Shown here in pieces: positions 25,421 to 37,038 of a stretch of DNA of 64,000 nucleotides. The position numbers and the translations under genes were made by a program. Origin of the DNA: Chaunax sp. Z400 (taxonomy: Eukaryota > Chordata > Actinopteri > Lophiiformes > Chaunacidae). Where the stretch lies: assembly GCA_037577475.1 (NCBI GenBank), contig CM075184.1:12406594-12470593 (forward strand), read 5' to 3'. Within the stretch, counting starts at the first letter, position 1. The number at the start of each line of letters is the position of its first letter. The notes under the pieces were generated by a model. It was given only the letters and a program-made list of their open reading frames with translations, did not search any database and was not told where the DNA came from.

Positions 25421-26530
25421 ACAAGGAGATTAATGAAGGATTATTGCATGTGCTTTTTTACATTGCCTGTAAAGTTCTCTCACAAGGTCTGTTCTCTAAC
25501 TACAGTATCCCACAATAACGACAATATCCCAGCTTTAACTACCTACTAATGGTGGAAGATGTTGTCTTTTTTGTAGGTGTGGGATCTTCACGGAAGCAAA
25601 TACAACAGACACAACAATCTTTTTAGGTAGAAGCTCCTGCGGTTGACACCTATTTGCGCCCCGTGTCATCCATTCCGCTTCTCGTGCACCTTTGTTTTGA
25701 GTGAATGTGGACTAACGTTAGTCGGACAGGGCAGAGGCATGTGACTGAACATGATGCATTGTTTTAAGGACAGTTCAGGAGCACATTAGGGAAAGTATTG
25801 ATCGAATTAAGTTTTGAACGTTGGTTTTGATACATTTTTGGCTTATTTTCCAGTCCTATATTTACAGCCAAAACGTTTTTGACGGCATGACATAATGAGT
25901 TTAAAAAAAAAGGCAACTGAATTCAGCTGAAATGTCACCTTGTCCTAGAAACTAATCGTGGGACTTAATGGAGTTCTTGAGGTCAAAATAGAGGACAGAG
26001 TAGTATCAGTAGTGTTTTATTCAGGAACTCCATGTTCATTTGTGACGGTGGTGGTCTGTGAGGTCTTTATGAGGCTTGAGGCTTTTTTCACTAGAGACAC
26101 TTGTTATTAAGGGGTTGAATCATTTTGAGACTGCAGGAAAAAAACAAACATTTGTAATATCTGTTGTATTGAGCTATTTAATTAAACTGTTCTTGTGTGA
26201 TTTGGTTTCTGCAAACAGCTGCTAAATAGTATAATTTACCAATAAGCCTAATATACAAAGGGGGGGTTGAATATTGTCGCTTCCAGCCGTAGCTCTAAGA
26301 TACCGCTTGCAGCCATGAGTTTAAGAGTTGGAAGGCTTCTGAATGAAAGCAATAGAAAGATTCCTTGTTTCCTCTGCAGCAATTATATCGTATCATGAGG
26401 ATCAAGTTGACAGTCCTCAACAAAACAGTGATATCTATGCAACTGCTGGCGTGTCTCAACAAGTTAGATAGATGAATCCTATTTCCTGTACACTGACAGA
26501 TTATATCTTGGCTCCATTGTGTGATGTGTT

Positions 26531-26559
26531 TCTGTGTGTGTGTGTGTGTGTGTGTGTGA
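26531..26559. repeat. (TG)n microsatellite
   Basis: Short TG array of about 28 bases ending in AGAGAT. Similar short TG runs occur near 8848-8866 and 61809-61828. Confidence 0.85.
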
Positions 26560-26849
26560 GAGATTTAGCCCATCACCCTGCCACCGCTCCGTCTGTATCT
26601 GTCCCTCTCACAATAAAAACACAGGAAGCAGAGACCGTGAGCACTTGACTCAGACTTGAGCTGTGGCAGATTTCATCAAGAGCACAGCTGAACTTCCCTT
26701 TTAAGTGTCAGTTGAGGTGTGTAAACATACAACCACCGTCCATAACAGGCTCATGTGCAAGTGTTTACAGTGTAACATAAGCAGATGTAATCACTTCCAG
26801 AGCAATCTGGTCCCAGTTACACCCACCGATCCACATCACTTCAAGGGGG

Positions 26850-27486
26850 TTTTCTAAACCGGGGGGGGTTAGGGGGGTACTGCGTCCTCGTACTTTCAAC
26901 GTGTGTCAATTTAGCTTAAATACCATACATTATGTTATTACACAACAGGTAGTCTTCCTTAAAAATGGTCTTTCTCTGTAAAAATATGAGAGCGATGGCG
27001 GTAAACGGTATGTCTATTCATTTAAAGCGGTATTACAGGGTCGGCTCCGGGTTCGATTCCACCCGTAGCCATTTGCTGCATGTCTCTCCCCCAATCTCTC
27101 TCCTGCATTTCCTGTCACCCCTTCAGCTGTCACTATCAAATAAAGGGGAAAATACCCCCCCCCCCCAAAAAATTAATAACAACTAAGATAACTTATTACT
27201 TCAAAAATATCAAACATAAAACAAATATCACGACAAACAGACCGTGAGAGAACTTAAACAGCTTTGATTTCATGTCGCTTTGACGTCCTGGTGTTGTTCA
27301 TGGGTACGCGGTGCCATCTTGTTTATGTGCCCCATGTCCCGGCTAGAATTCATAACGCTTATGTACCTTTCACCCGCGTCACAAAGCAGAAGAAAGCCGA
27401 GGACTGTCCGGGGCACAAGAAGTTCTTCTGCTGTCACTAAGCTGATAGCGACGGTGCTGAAAGAGAGAGCAGGACCGTTGAAGGAT
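26850..27486 (+). repeat. Dispersed repeat family A, copy 2, interrupted by a SINE
   Basis: It is collinear with 9425-9932 from GGGTTTTCTAAAC through TACTGCGTCCTC, ATACCATACATTATG, TAGTCTTCCTT, CAGCTTTGATTTCATG and GCCATCTTGTTTATGTG to TTGAAGGAT. The spacing between the TAGTCTTCCTT and CAGCTTTGATTTCA blocks is about 110-140 bases longer than in copy 1, largely accounted for by the SINE at 27034-27170. Confidence 0.6.
27034..27170 (+). repeat. tRNA-derived SINE, copy 2, 5'-truncated
   Basis: A well-preserved Pol III B box (GGGTTCGATTCC at 27049-27060) is followed by the family body (TTTCCTGTCACC, CAGCTGTCACTATC) and an AATAAAGGGG tail ending in a C-run. The A-box half is missing or very diverged. 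It sits inside a copy of another dispersed repeat (26850-27486). Confidence 0.75.
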
Positions 27487-28207
27487 AGCTTTTTTTTTAT
27501 TTTTACATCCGATTTTCAAAAGCTCTGCGTCGTGACCTCAGTCAATTTTTCAAGAAAAGCCCAGGACTTCTGGAGGAAACTGCAAAGCATAAACATAGGA
27601 GTCAAATCTGCTTACTGGCCTACATATGAAGTTATCTTTCCAATCGTATCAGTGAGCCTTGTATCAATAAAAGATGGTGGTATTCTTTAATATGCTGCAT
27701 ACACTGCGGCGTATGTGGTGTGGCGGTCATAAATAATTCACTGGAGATGTATTGGATTGGGTCTGTGTGTTGCTGAGGCAACATTTTCCTGTCATGTTGA
27801 GGCTCGGTTGAAGATTTCACAAGTAAACACACTGATATCAACTGTAAAAACTTTATGGAGACCAGACTTTGAAGTCATGATGAATTGTGGGTAGTATTGA
27901 CCCTCTCAGCAAATCCCTCCCCAAACAATAGTGTTTCTCTATGTCTTCCCTCCAATCCTGACATATAATGAGGAGTGTTTCTGTAAGTGTGTGTGTGTCT
28001 GCCTGAGTGTCCACATCTCAGACAAACCAAGCTGTTGAGTAAATAAGCAGCTGAGTGGCAGCGACTGATGAGCAGTAATGATTTGTGCACAGGGCCGCCT
28101 TTTCCCTCAGAGAGTTCCATCCACAGCCCACACCACACTGCAGGGAGAGCTGCAGCCATAGGAGCATTCTGGCCCTGAACCTTAATCCCAGACGCACGAA
28201 TAAGGCC

Positions 28208-28210
<3 letters not shown>

Positions 28211-28264
<54 letters not shown>
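28211..28264. repeat. (GT)27 microsatellite
   Basis: 54 bases of GT. A second, shorter GT array follows at about 28345-28368, separated by some 80 bases of unique sequence. Confidence 0.97.
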
Positions 28265-28267
<3 letters not shown>

Positions 28268-28344
28268 TCATGGAGCATGCATCAGCCCCCCATGAATGTA
28301 TAAATATAAAAGTAGCTGCTGCCCCCAGTTGGCTCTGTGTCTGT

Positions 28345-28368
28345 ATGTGTGTGTGTGTGTGTGTGTGT
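28345..28368. repeat. (GT)12 microsatellite
   Basis: Short GT array downstream of the larger one at 28211-28264. Confidence 0.9.
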
Positions 28369-31074
28369 ATGAATATATGGTCGGATGACAGGTTAAATAG
28401 AGAACACATCTGCTGGGACATATTTGTTTCAGTCATGCAGATTAGTCATTAGCAACGGTGATATAGGGTAAACTACACTAAAAGACATTAATAGCAATTA
28501 TAAAAATAAAGAATTAATCTGCAGCTGATGGAACCATGTTAGATACACAGGAAAAGCAAACATCCAGACTGCAGCTGCTTCCAGACTAATCTTTCCTGAT
28601 CAAACAGTTTACCGTCTTCGGAGGCTAGGAGATGCGAAGCTACGGTACGTAAGACTTTAAGCTGTAGGAAAACAAAAATACTATTAGTCACCACAAATAG
28701 TTTTCATATTTAATAGCTCATCTCAACCAGAGTGGTTCTCGCTGGGTTCCCTTGTCCGCCCCATCACTTCTGGAGTGTTTGGTTCAATTATTAATGTTGC
28801 CCTTGCATACTGCGGGTTAGCCAAGAGGCAGGCTGGTAGTAGGTAGTTCACAGGGGCCACGTATGCCCTTGTTTACATGCTTCTGGGGATTGTGATGGAA
28901 TGCTCACTTGGTAATCGCTCACAATTATGTCAGTTGTGCTGACATGGTTGCTATAGATTTACACCTATACCCAAAACATTTAAAATGCATATGTGTTCAT
29001 GTATATGAACACAATACATGCGTACACCCACATGTGGCGGGTGCCTAAGTGGATTGGAAATTCATGGCTGTGGTTTGCAAAGGGTCTGTGATTAAACCGA
29101 GCACTGCAGGAAAGCTGGAAGTGTACATACTGAGACCTGCTGTGGTGCAGCGATACGAAGAGCAGCGCGCCCGTTGGAATTAGCTCGGAACACAGAGCAT
29201 AATTATCTTCACAGGCAGGTAACAGCTCTACGCTGTGCTGCTGGTTTAGGCTCCTCAGACAAAAGTAAACAGAAGGAAAAAAACAAATGGAGCAGGAGGT
29301 GAGTTAGGAAGAAATGATGTGACATTAGGGAGCCGTCCACTTGTTCCTCCCAGTAAATCTTTATTAGGATTAAGGCAGCAATGAACGCCATTATCAATTA
29401 ATTAAAGCCCAAAGTAACGTCTTTAAATTGCTTCTTTTGTCCAACCAACAGCCCAAAAGCCAAACACTCGTTCTTAAAAGCAAGATTCAAGATTCAGTTG
29501 CCATTTTATATCAAAACATTGGGCAAGATGCAAAGAAATTCAAGTTATTGTTCCCTAAAGAAAAGAACAGAGCAAACCTTCAATTGAAAATGGAAAAAGT
29601 GTAGTTCTTGTCTTTCAAATCTCCTACAGGCTGACAGTTTCTCTCCCATTAGTTCAAAAACGATGACTTCAATAAAAGGAAATGGATAGATTTGAGATAT
29701 TTGTGCTGTTCTGAGGCTATGATAAAGGGTTTAGTACAAACAAAATGGATAATACCAACATTTGACAACGGTTCATTGTGATGTGTCGCCTGTTCTGTTC
29801 AGGCAAAAGCTCCACGATGCACACAAGGAAGGAGAAGTGACTGTCAGGAAAAGGGATTTTAATGGCTTCATTTGACTCCTGACAGAAGTCTGGGCCGACT
29901 CCAGCTCTGACTTTAATGGGTGGTGGGGATCCAGGGAGCACCTTTGTTCAAGCGCTTAGGCTCCGGCACTTTGGAGAAAAGTGAAACTATGAGAGTAATT
30001 TGGCAAAGCATGTGTGTGTGTTGTGTGTAAGTGCTGGAAGATGGAGAGGGCGGGGGGGCACAGGGACTACTTTTATCCACATCCATTTAGTTTCCTGTCA
30101 TGAGCACAGACAGCACAAAGGGCGAATAGAAGACCCGCTCTGACTGGGGATTATGGTAATGAGCACCTAAGCAAAACGGAGCAAAGCTAACCGCCGTTAC
30201 CCTTACCCCCGCAAATAACCTGAATAATAGCATTCGGTGAAACTGAAAACCTGCAAAAAAAAAAAAATAAATAAAAAGACAAAGCTTCACAAACATCACC
30301 TGCAGGCACAGAATGCTTGTTTTCAGTTTCGTACTCTTTTCGACTGGCATGAACCTGTTTGTACATGCCTCTGGGACTAATTATGTCTGACGCTCAATCT
30401 ATTTTAGGGACTAACCAAAGCGCCGGCAACTGTGCACCATGATTGCTTAATACTGTACATGAAAGGCCTGAGTGAGTGATGAATCCATCCATTAGCATGG
30501 GGCTTCTGGAGTGTTACAAGACGCCTGAGCTCTGTTTTCTCCTTTTCTTTCTACGTTTGCAGGGAGGGAGGAGGAGCTGCTGTCGCGTTGAAAGGCAGGG
30601 GTGATAATTGGTTCTAGCTCCTTTGATGTGCAGACAACGCCATAATCCGTCCTAATCATATTAAAGGGACCCCGCTTGGCCAGCAAGGGCCGTCCAGCCC
30701 TAACCAAGATATAGGTAATACACCTTAGCTTCAATCTAATAAGAAGCAACAAGCTATCCTTCTAATTAGCTGTTATTAGGAAAATTGCCCTGTACTTTCG
30801 CACTTGGTTACTTTTTAAAGTTCACATTACCTACAGGTGTCTGACATCATCTCGCTGTTAACCTTCCAGCATTTGTCTTTGTATTCGGGCAAGGAAAGCC
30901 AATCAGAGGCATGACATCAGTCCTGGAGGTGAAAGGCTTGATGAAAAGGTTCAAAAGAGTTCTTGGAAGCGTTCTAGCTTGTCATGTCAGCGGGAGGACA
31001 AAGGAGTGAGACAGGAGAATGAGGTAGCCTGCGAACATGTGCCCACACCCCGGGGGCCCGGCCAGTGATCTCAC

Positions 31075-31156
31075 CGTCCGGGGAGGCCAATGTGGCATTT
31101 CCTTCCCACACCCTGGAGCTAGGCACCGGGCACACCATGGGATGAGTTGTGGGCAT
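31075..31156 (-). other. GC-rich island with a phase-compatible splice donor (possible alternative exon)
   Basis: In minus-strand sense there is an ATG at 31156, a second ATG at 31138, and an open frame to GACG, followed by GTGAGA, a strong donor. The frame reaches the donor in phase 1, the phase needed to join the neogenin Ig1 exon. Base composition is clearly richer in G and C than the surrounding intron. Against it: the encoded 28 residues are not a signal peptide and no promoter is evident. Offered as a candidate only. Confidence 0.18.
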
Positions 31157-31991
31157 ATGGCAGTAGTTTTTTTTCTGTTTAGCATGCTATTTTCATGTTG
31201 ATGGTCACGGCAGTAAATCTTTCAAATGAGCTGTTCAACCTGGTTTCTGAGAGTAAATTAAAACTTGCAATTATGTTTCATCAGCTCACAAGGGGGGAAA
31301 ACATCTCACTGGCTTGATGCAAGTAGTTAGCAGACATGTCACGTAAATGAATTTGGACACCTGGAAGGGATTTTCAAATCAAACAATGCTCTATCAGCTG
31401 TTTAAAAAAGGGAAACTATGATATGTCAAATACGAAATGCTTGTCTTTCAAAATAGAGTCGTTAATTATTAAAACTGGGTACAGAAGCTGACTGCATATT
31501 TGTCTGTGTCTACAAGGCTCAAGGCACAGTGGTGTAAACCCTTCAGCAGCACCAGCATGCCCCGTAACAGTAAAGCATAGCAACACACATATGCTGTCTA
31601 AGACAATCAAGCAGTAGAGTCTACTTTTCTTCCATGTTCTTTATTCTGAAATGCACAGGCAAACAAATACAGCAGTCATAAAATACACACTTCATGTGTT
31701 GACATCTTTTTCTCATCGCAGCAGTAAACCCACCAACAAACATTTATACCGTCAGTCTGTGAGAGTCTGATGCAAAGAGATTCTCTCTGGAGCTAAAAAA
31801 AATTACTAGCAGTATTTTAATACTGTTCTAGAGTCTGGTGTCTCTGGGCAGCTGGCTTCATACTACATTTAGCAGCACAACAGAACTGCTAGAAATACTG
31901 CTTTTGATTCATCTGGGGGCATAAAATAGTATTAGTATTTACGGCTACACAATACTGGAAAAATCTGACAGGGCAATGGTTTTTTATTTGT

Positions 31992-31993
<2 letters not shown>

Positions 31994-32069
<76 letters not shown>
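31994..32069. repeat. (TA)38 microsatellite
   Basis: 76 uninterrupted bases of TA, self-complementary throughout. The longest AT alternation in the window; strongly melting-prone and able to extrude a cruciform. Confidence 0.97.
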
Positions 32070-32070
<1 letters not shown>

Positions 32071-32975
32071 CGATATGAGGAAATACAGGGAATTTCATGA
32101 GATACATGCAGTGTGATACTCATGTACAGGTACACAGTCAGGTGTCACATTTATTTACGTTCAGCGGTATAAAAACACGTACATCTTCCAAACACAATAC
32201 ATCCCCGTTTGGCTGAGACACATTTGAATCCATTCACGGTTTCAGATTTTCTGGTTCACCAGTGTATCACTGGTATTTAATTGATTAATGATTACATTAT
32301 GATAATCAGGATTGACATTCTAATTGTATTATGAGTTTAATTGATTTAGAGACAACATTTACACATTACATTAGCTTTTAATTTGCACAGGCATCGTCAG
32401 TCTCCTTAGAATCAAATACAGGTTCGGACGCTCTGCCGTGATTCACAACGTAATCTTCCAATCACACAGGCCTTGTTTGTAGGTGTGTGTGTGTGTGTGT
32501 CTGAAATAGAGGAGGATGGGGGAGTGGTGAACTGGCATTGTTGTAGGAATCAAATAGCGTTGCCATGGTAACCCTCTGGCAGCGGCAGCCTCTATGCAGT
32601 AACCAGAGAGTAAGGACCCCGAGGGACCCCCTTCCCTCCCTCCCCTCACCCCTCTAGCCTCCGGCACGTTTGTGCAAGGATCCAACTGGGGGTGTCTGGC
32701 ACTGGTGGAGGGGGTGTCCTTTGAACAGACTTCCACAAGTAACCAAGAAACCCTCTGTCCATTAGAAAGACCTCGCCATTTCAAAAGCAAGTTTCAATTT
32801 TCATCTCCGAGTTTGCTTTCAAACATCAGCGTCCAACACAATGAGCCAAAACAAGAGCTGGAGCCTGCTGACAGACATTCAGAGAGCATGGAGGACGGAG
32901 ACTGGGGGGGGGGGGAGCCACCCTGACTATTTGAGCGCAAAATAAGTAGCTACATGTGTGTATGTGTGCACATTT

Positions 32976-33020
<45 letters not shown>

Positions 33021-36000
33021 CATTCTCACACCAACCCCCTCCTCTGCCTAACACAGGTGGGTATTGTCTGCAGCATGGGGCGCCGCTGGCAGCCATCCAG
33101 CTCAGCTCAGTCACCGGGCTAGTCCTGCTTCAGTCGGCTGGCTGCACAGGTCCACCGTGGCACAACCAAACGCTCTCTCCATAAGGAGCTTTTAACCGTT
33201 TCCTATCCATCAGGGCTTGATTATGAAGACTGAACATTTACACTCAAGTCAGAATTAAAGGGAATCCTCTAATGATCGCGGCGCAAAAGACGTCTTTCAA
33301 CATGTGTGAAATGTAAAAACTCTAACACAGCAGAAAGCATGCTTCTGTCCTTATGAAAATAATCCTACATCTCCCTGCACAATTACATTTTGACAATAGC
33401 CCCAACTGTAGATATGAACCATTTAACTTCCAGACTTGTGTGGGACTGGTTACCTGCTGGATCTTTTCCTTCACCAGACTGCAGAAAGAACTCTATATCT
33501 GCGACAAGCATCCTCAATGCACTTTTGGTCACACCTGGTCATGCCATGTCATATGAAAAACGAGACCAGCCGTCAGTAAACGAGGATGTTTACCAATGCG
33601 ACACTAATTTGGGCTCATCTTTGCACGTAGAAGCTGCACAGGTGATCAAAATAAAGCAAGTTTAAGCAGCAGAGTTTGGTGCATAACTAATCTTATTTTC
33701 ATCAAATTTATAGGTAGATAAAATCTTCTCTAGAAATGCGCGTCTGAACCACTGTTTATATGAGCTGAACTATGTTAGGGGAAGGACTGTGTGTCTATGT
33801 CAAACATGCTTGAGAAGTAAACATGTCAGAGATGCAGTAAACAGTGGTATACAGCCCCATATGGTTTATTCAGTGAGGATATACATGTTATGCTTATGAC
33901 TAAGATTGCTATGCTAACAGGGACAGAGAATGAAAGTCTAAATTCATTAATTAACAAAATCACAGTTTAAAATGAGACTTTAAGCTCCCACAGAGTTTTA
34001 ACAAGCGTACCCACAGCTCTACTGTTTGATCACCATCTTATTGTTCCATTCTCATTTTAAGGAGGTGTGATGAAAGCTGTTTGTGTGAATAACATTTGCT
34101 CTCTTACATTTCATTCTGTAAATGAATTCTATCATTTTTTTTTAGATCATTTCTGCTGGATAAATTACGACATTTATACTGTAAGCGTAAGATAAAGTTT
34201 ACAGAGGGCAAATGTGGGGTTAAAGAATGTAAAACAAACATCGCTCAGATCCTGACAACTCAACTCAAACAACTGTGGGAAATATAAATAAGTGTCAAAG
34301 GAGCTCACCACTGATTTATTAGTGAACCTAAAGACCTGCATGCTGTAGCTCAGGAGCTTCGGGGGTTTCGTACAGAGACTTTATTGATGGAGGTATTGAT
34401 TAGCTGTCAAATTTAAATGTAAAAGGTAGTAAGGCCATAATTTCAGATCAATCAACAGGGCTCAATGTCAGTCTATGGTCTCTATCGGTACGTGGCCAGC
34501 ATGGTGATGATACAAGCTGCTAAATGGGTGTTCAAGACGTTTCAAGCTTAAGAGTAATGCAGTAAAATAGTGGCAGAAAAAGAAACATAAGTTACTCTGC
34601 TGACATTTAGCAGTACTTTTTTTTATAAACAACTTCAGAGTCAAAAGCAAATAACTGTGAGTTCATTACATTTTGTATGCACCGACAATGGTTCCCAGAG
34701 GTAAAGTGGTTGGTGTGGGAGGAAAAGTGGGGGAGGGCGACAAGGAGATGGAAACGCTTTTTTTTTTCTTCTTTTCCTTCGACTCTTCCAAAAAAATAGA
34801 GGAAGGAAAAATAACTCCAGAGGGAATCTGGAGAGGCTTTTTTTTCCTCAGCTTTAATTACAGACCTCTTGTCAGACAGATCTCTCTCCAAGAGCTATAA
34901 ATTGGAGGGAGGTGGTTGGAATAGAGGCTGAGCAACTCTTTCCCAGTCTCTAAGGCTCTTTTACTTTTCACTTCACAAACACGCAACAGGCAAGAACACA
35001 TAGAAAGCCATGTAGCCATGCACATATGACTTTAAAAAATATTTCTTGAATGCAAATAACAGAAATGACATAAAGCTACTGCTTCACATTCTAAAGGCTA
35101 CTGTTGGTTCTGCACAGAAAACAAAAGCCACCATGACTGAGCTCATCTAACACATGCAAATATTAAAAGGCATAATAGTAGCTCAAAACAACAGATAATA
35201 AAAAAAAAGCATGATAGGATATATCAGCAGTATAGTACATAAGCATAATATATAGATCTCAAATCTAAACGTCAAATACAATATAAGTTCTCTCTGGAAC
35301 ATAACAAACACAGTTGACATTCACTCTGACACGGCTCAGATCAAGACAAATGTCCAGACTCCTTTGCAACATTTGCCCCACGGGACCCGCTGTGCTCGTC
35401 TGTTCCCTCATATAAGGCTGCAAAATGAATAACAAACAGCCGAATGCTGCAGCTCAACGATTTGTGGTGACAGAAACAGAGTGACACTGAAGGTCTGTTC
35501 AATTTTCAATTACCCTAGACACCACAGTTTGCTTTAACAATTCCTTCCACTCCTTGAATCCAGTGTAATCTTTGGTACATGAATGGGACTTATATTAGGG
35601 TCAGTATGGAGAGGCAGGTGTAATGGGAGAACGTAAATCCCATACAAATCATTTTTTGAGTGTCGCACATAGCAGTTTGGCCCCGATGAAATGCTGTCAT
35701 TTGTAATTATTTGTTAAATTATTAGATTTTGTAAGCAGAGCCGAATGAAAGTAAGCCAAGAAAAAGTAAAAGCAGTGCTGACAAGACTGTCAAACTGTAG
35801 CTGCTTTGTGAAATACTGAAATTGGCAAATTTTAAAAAATATATTTAAAAGAAATACCTGTCCAAAAAAAAAAGAAAAAAAGAAAAATCACAGTAATAGT
35901 CGTAAAAAATATGCTAACGTTTCTTTTCTTCCAATAATCATGCAGATCAATCTGGACAGTTTTTTTCAGATATGGAACCATAAACTGTTCGTGTGCAGAG

Positions 36001-36598
36001 AACAAAATCAGCAGCACTTTTAATCGGATCTTCTGTTCTGATGCTGCTGTCAAGATGTCAGGAGAACTGCTCCATGGTTTACATGCAAAATTATGGCACA
36101 TGTCTGCCAAGCTGGTAGGGGGGCTTTTTGGAGCCCATCACAAGATTACGGTTGACACAGCGTGCCACAGTCCATCCTCTGACTGAACCGTCTGCCACTA
36201 CAGCACGTCCCAAAGCGCCAAGCTGCCAGGCTGCTTCTAAGCATGCATGATGACGGCTGACACTGAGAGCCAAAGGCCCAGTCGCACCATTACAGCCATT
36301 GTCTGGGAGATTAGATCAAGTTAAGTTTGAGGGCCCACACAAACGACACTTGAACGTCAGTGTGTCTAAAATCAGGCAAACAACGAGAGTTGTCAACAAG
36401 TCATCACTCAGGCCTTCTTCACTGTGAAATGTCTGTGCATGTATTGTTCTTTCATCTCTCACTCTAAGGCTTCGATGGACGACTTAGTACAAATTCAAAA
36501 GAGAAGTACGTTCTGTGTGGGGACCATAACATTGGTACACCACTAGTATCGACCGATAAAGCTTTTAAAATGCAGTGCTTCCCCTTGGTTTAGTGGTT
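32070..36598. other. Intronic sequence, nothing specific recognised
   Basis: Holds the CA array at 32977, a CCCTCCC-rich patch at 32625-32650 and T- or A-runs near 34757 and 35863. No coding or RNA gene recognised. Confidence 0.5.
32977..33018. repeat. (CA)21 microsatellite
   Basis: 42 bases of CA, preceded by TG-rich sequence (GTGTGTATGTGTGCACATTT), making a partly self-complementary TG/CA pair. Confidence 0.95.
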
Positions 36599-36638
36599 GG
36601 GGGGGGCAAACTGGTCGGCGGGGGGACTGGTCGGGGGG
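36599..36638 (+). other. G-rich block, quadruplex-prone
   Basis: Three runs of six to eight G within 40 bases, separated by CAAACTGGTC- and ACTGGTC-like spacers that are themselves repeated (CTGGTCGG). In neogenin transcript sense this is C-rich, so any quadruplex would be in the non-template DNA strand of a plus-strand transcript only. Confidence 0.6.
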
Positions 36639-37010
36639 TCGAGGCACTGTAGCACTCATGCTTCAAGATGTATGGTGTAATTAATCATACGTTTTCATTT
36701 ACTCTTACACCAAACCTTACCTACTGTATATCTGTCTCGTAGAGCCAGGAGGAGTATTTCCTCTCTGACAGCCAAGATGGGTCAAAGCCTGTCTTCCTGT
36801 GTTTGAGGCCGCCCCTTCAAATGAATGGTAGGGGAAACACTGAAATGACATCTCAAATATCAACAGTATTTCTGCCTACGAGAGGACAGATCGATCAACA
36901 AAAACCAGATCCTGTGCACCTTTAATAATCAGTCTCACTGTTTCATGTGCATAGCTAGTTCCACTCCGTCGGGTGGCTAAAATCAGGCCTAGACTGGACT
37001 GTTAACTAGT

Positions 37011-37038
37011 TTTGCATGTGCATGCTACCCATGCAAAT
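37011..37038. promoter_or_regulatory. Paired octamer-like sites
   Basis: TTTGCATG (37011-37018) and a perfect ATGCAAAT (37031-37038) lie in opposite orientation 20 bases apart; another ATTTGCAT is at 37600-37607. These are consensus POU-factor sites. Presence in an intron of a neurally expressed gene is suggestive at most. Confidence 0.3.

Larger units (their letters stand above)
27487..31074. other. Intronic sequence, two GT arrays and otherwise unrecognised
   Basis: Apart from the GT arrays, no repeat was recognised with confidence. The segment 30560-30790 is repeat-free and carries TCF/LEF-like CTTTGATG (30621) and homeodomain-like TAATTAG (30763) sites. Confidence 0.45.

Noticed and set aside
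27049..27060. Perfect Pol III B box, considered as a tRNA gene
   Set aside because: No cloverleaf or anticodon arm around it; the flanks match the SINE family.
28018..28452. His/Thr- and Cys/Val-rich frames on both strands
   Set aside because: Artefacts of the GT arrays at 28211 and 28345.
30087..30350. Minus-strand frame with a hydrophobic N-terminal half, considered as the neogenin signal-peptide exon
   Set aside because: The hydrophobic stretch is poly-Phe from a poly(A/T) run, no phase 1 donor follows, and the region is not GC-rich.
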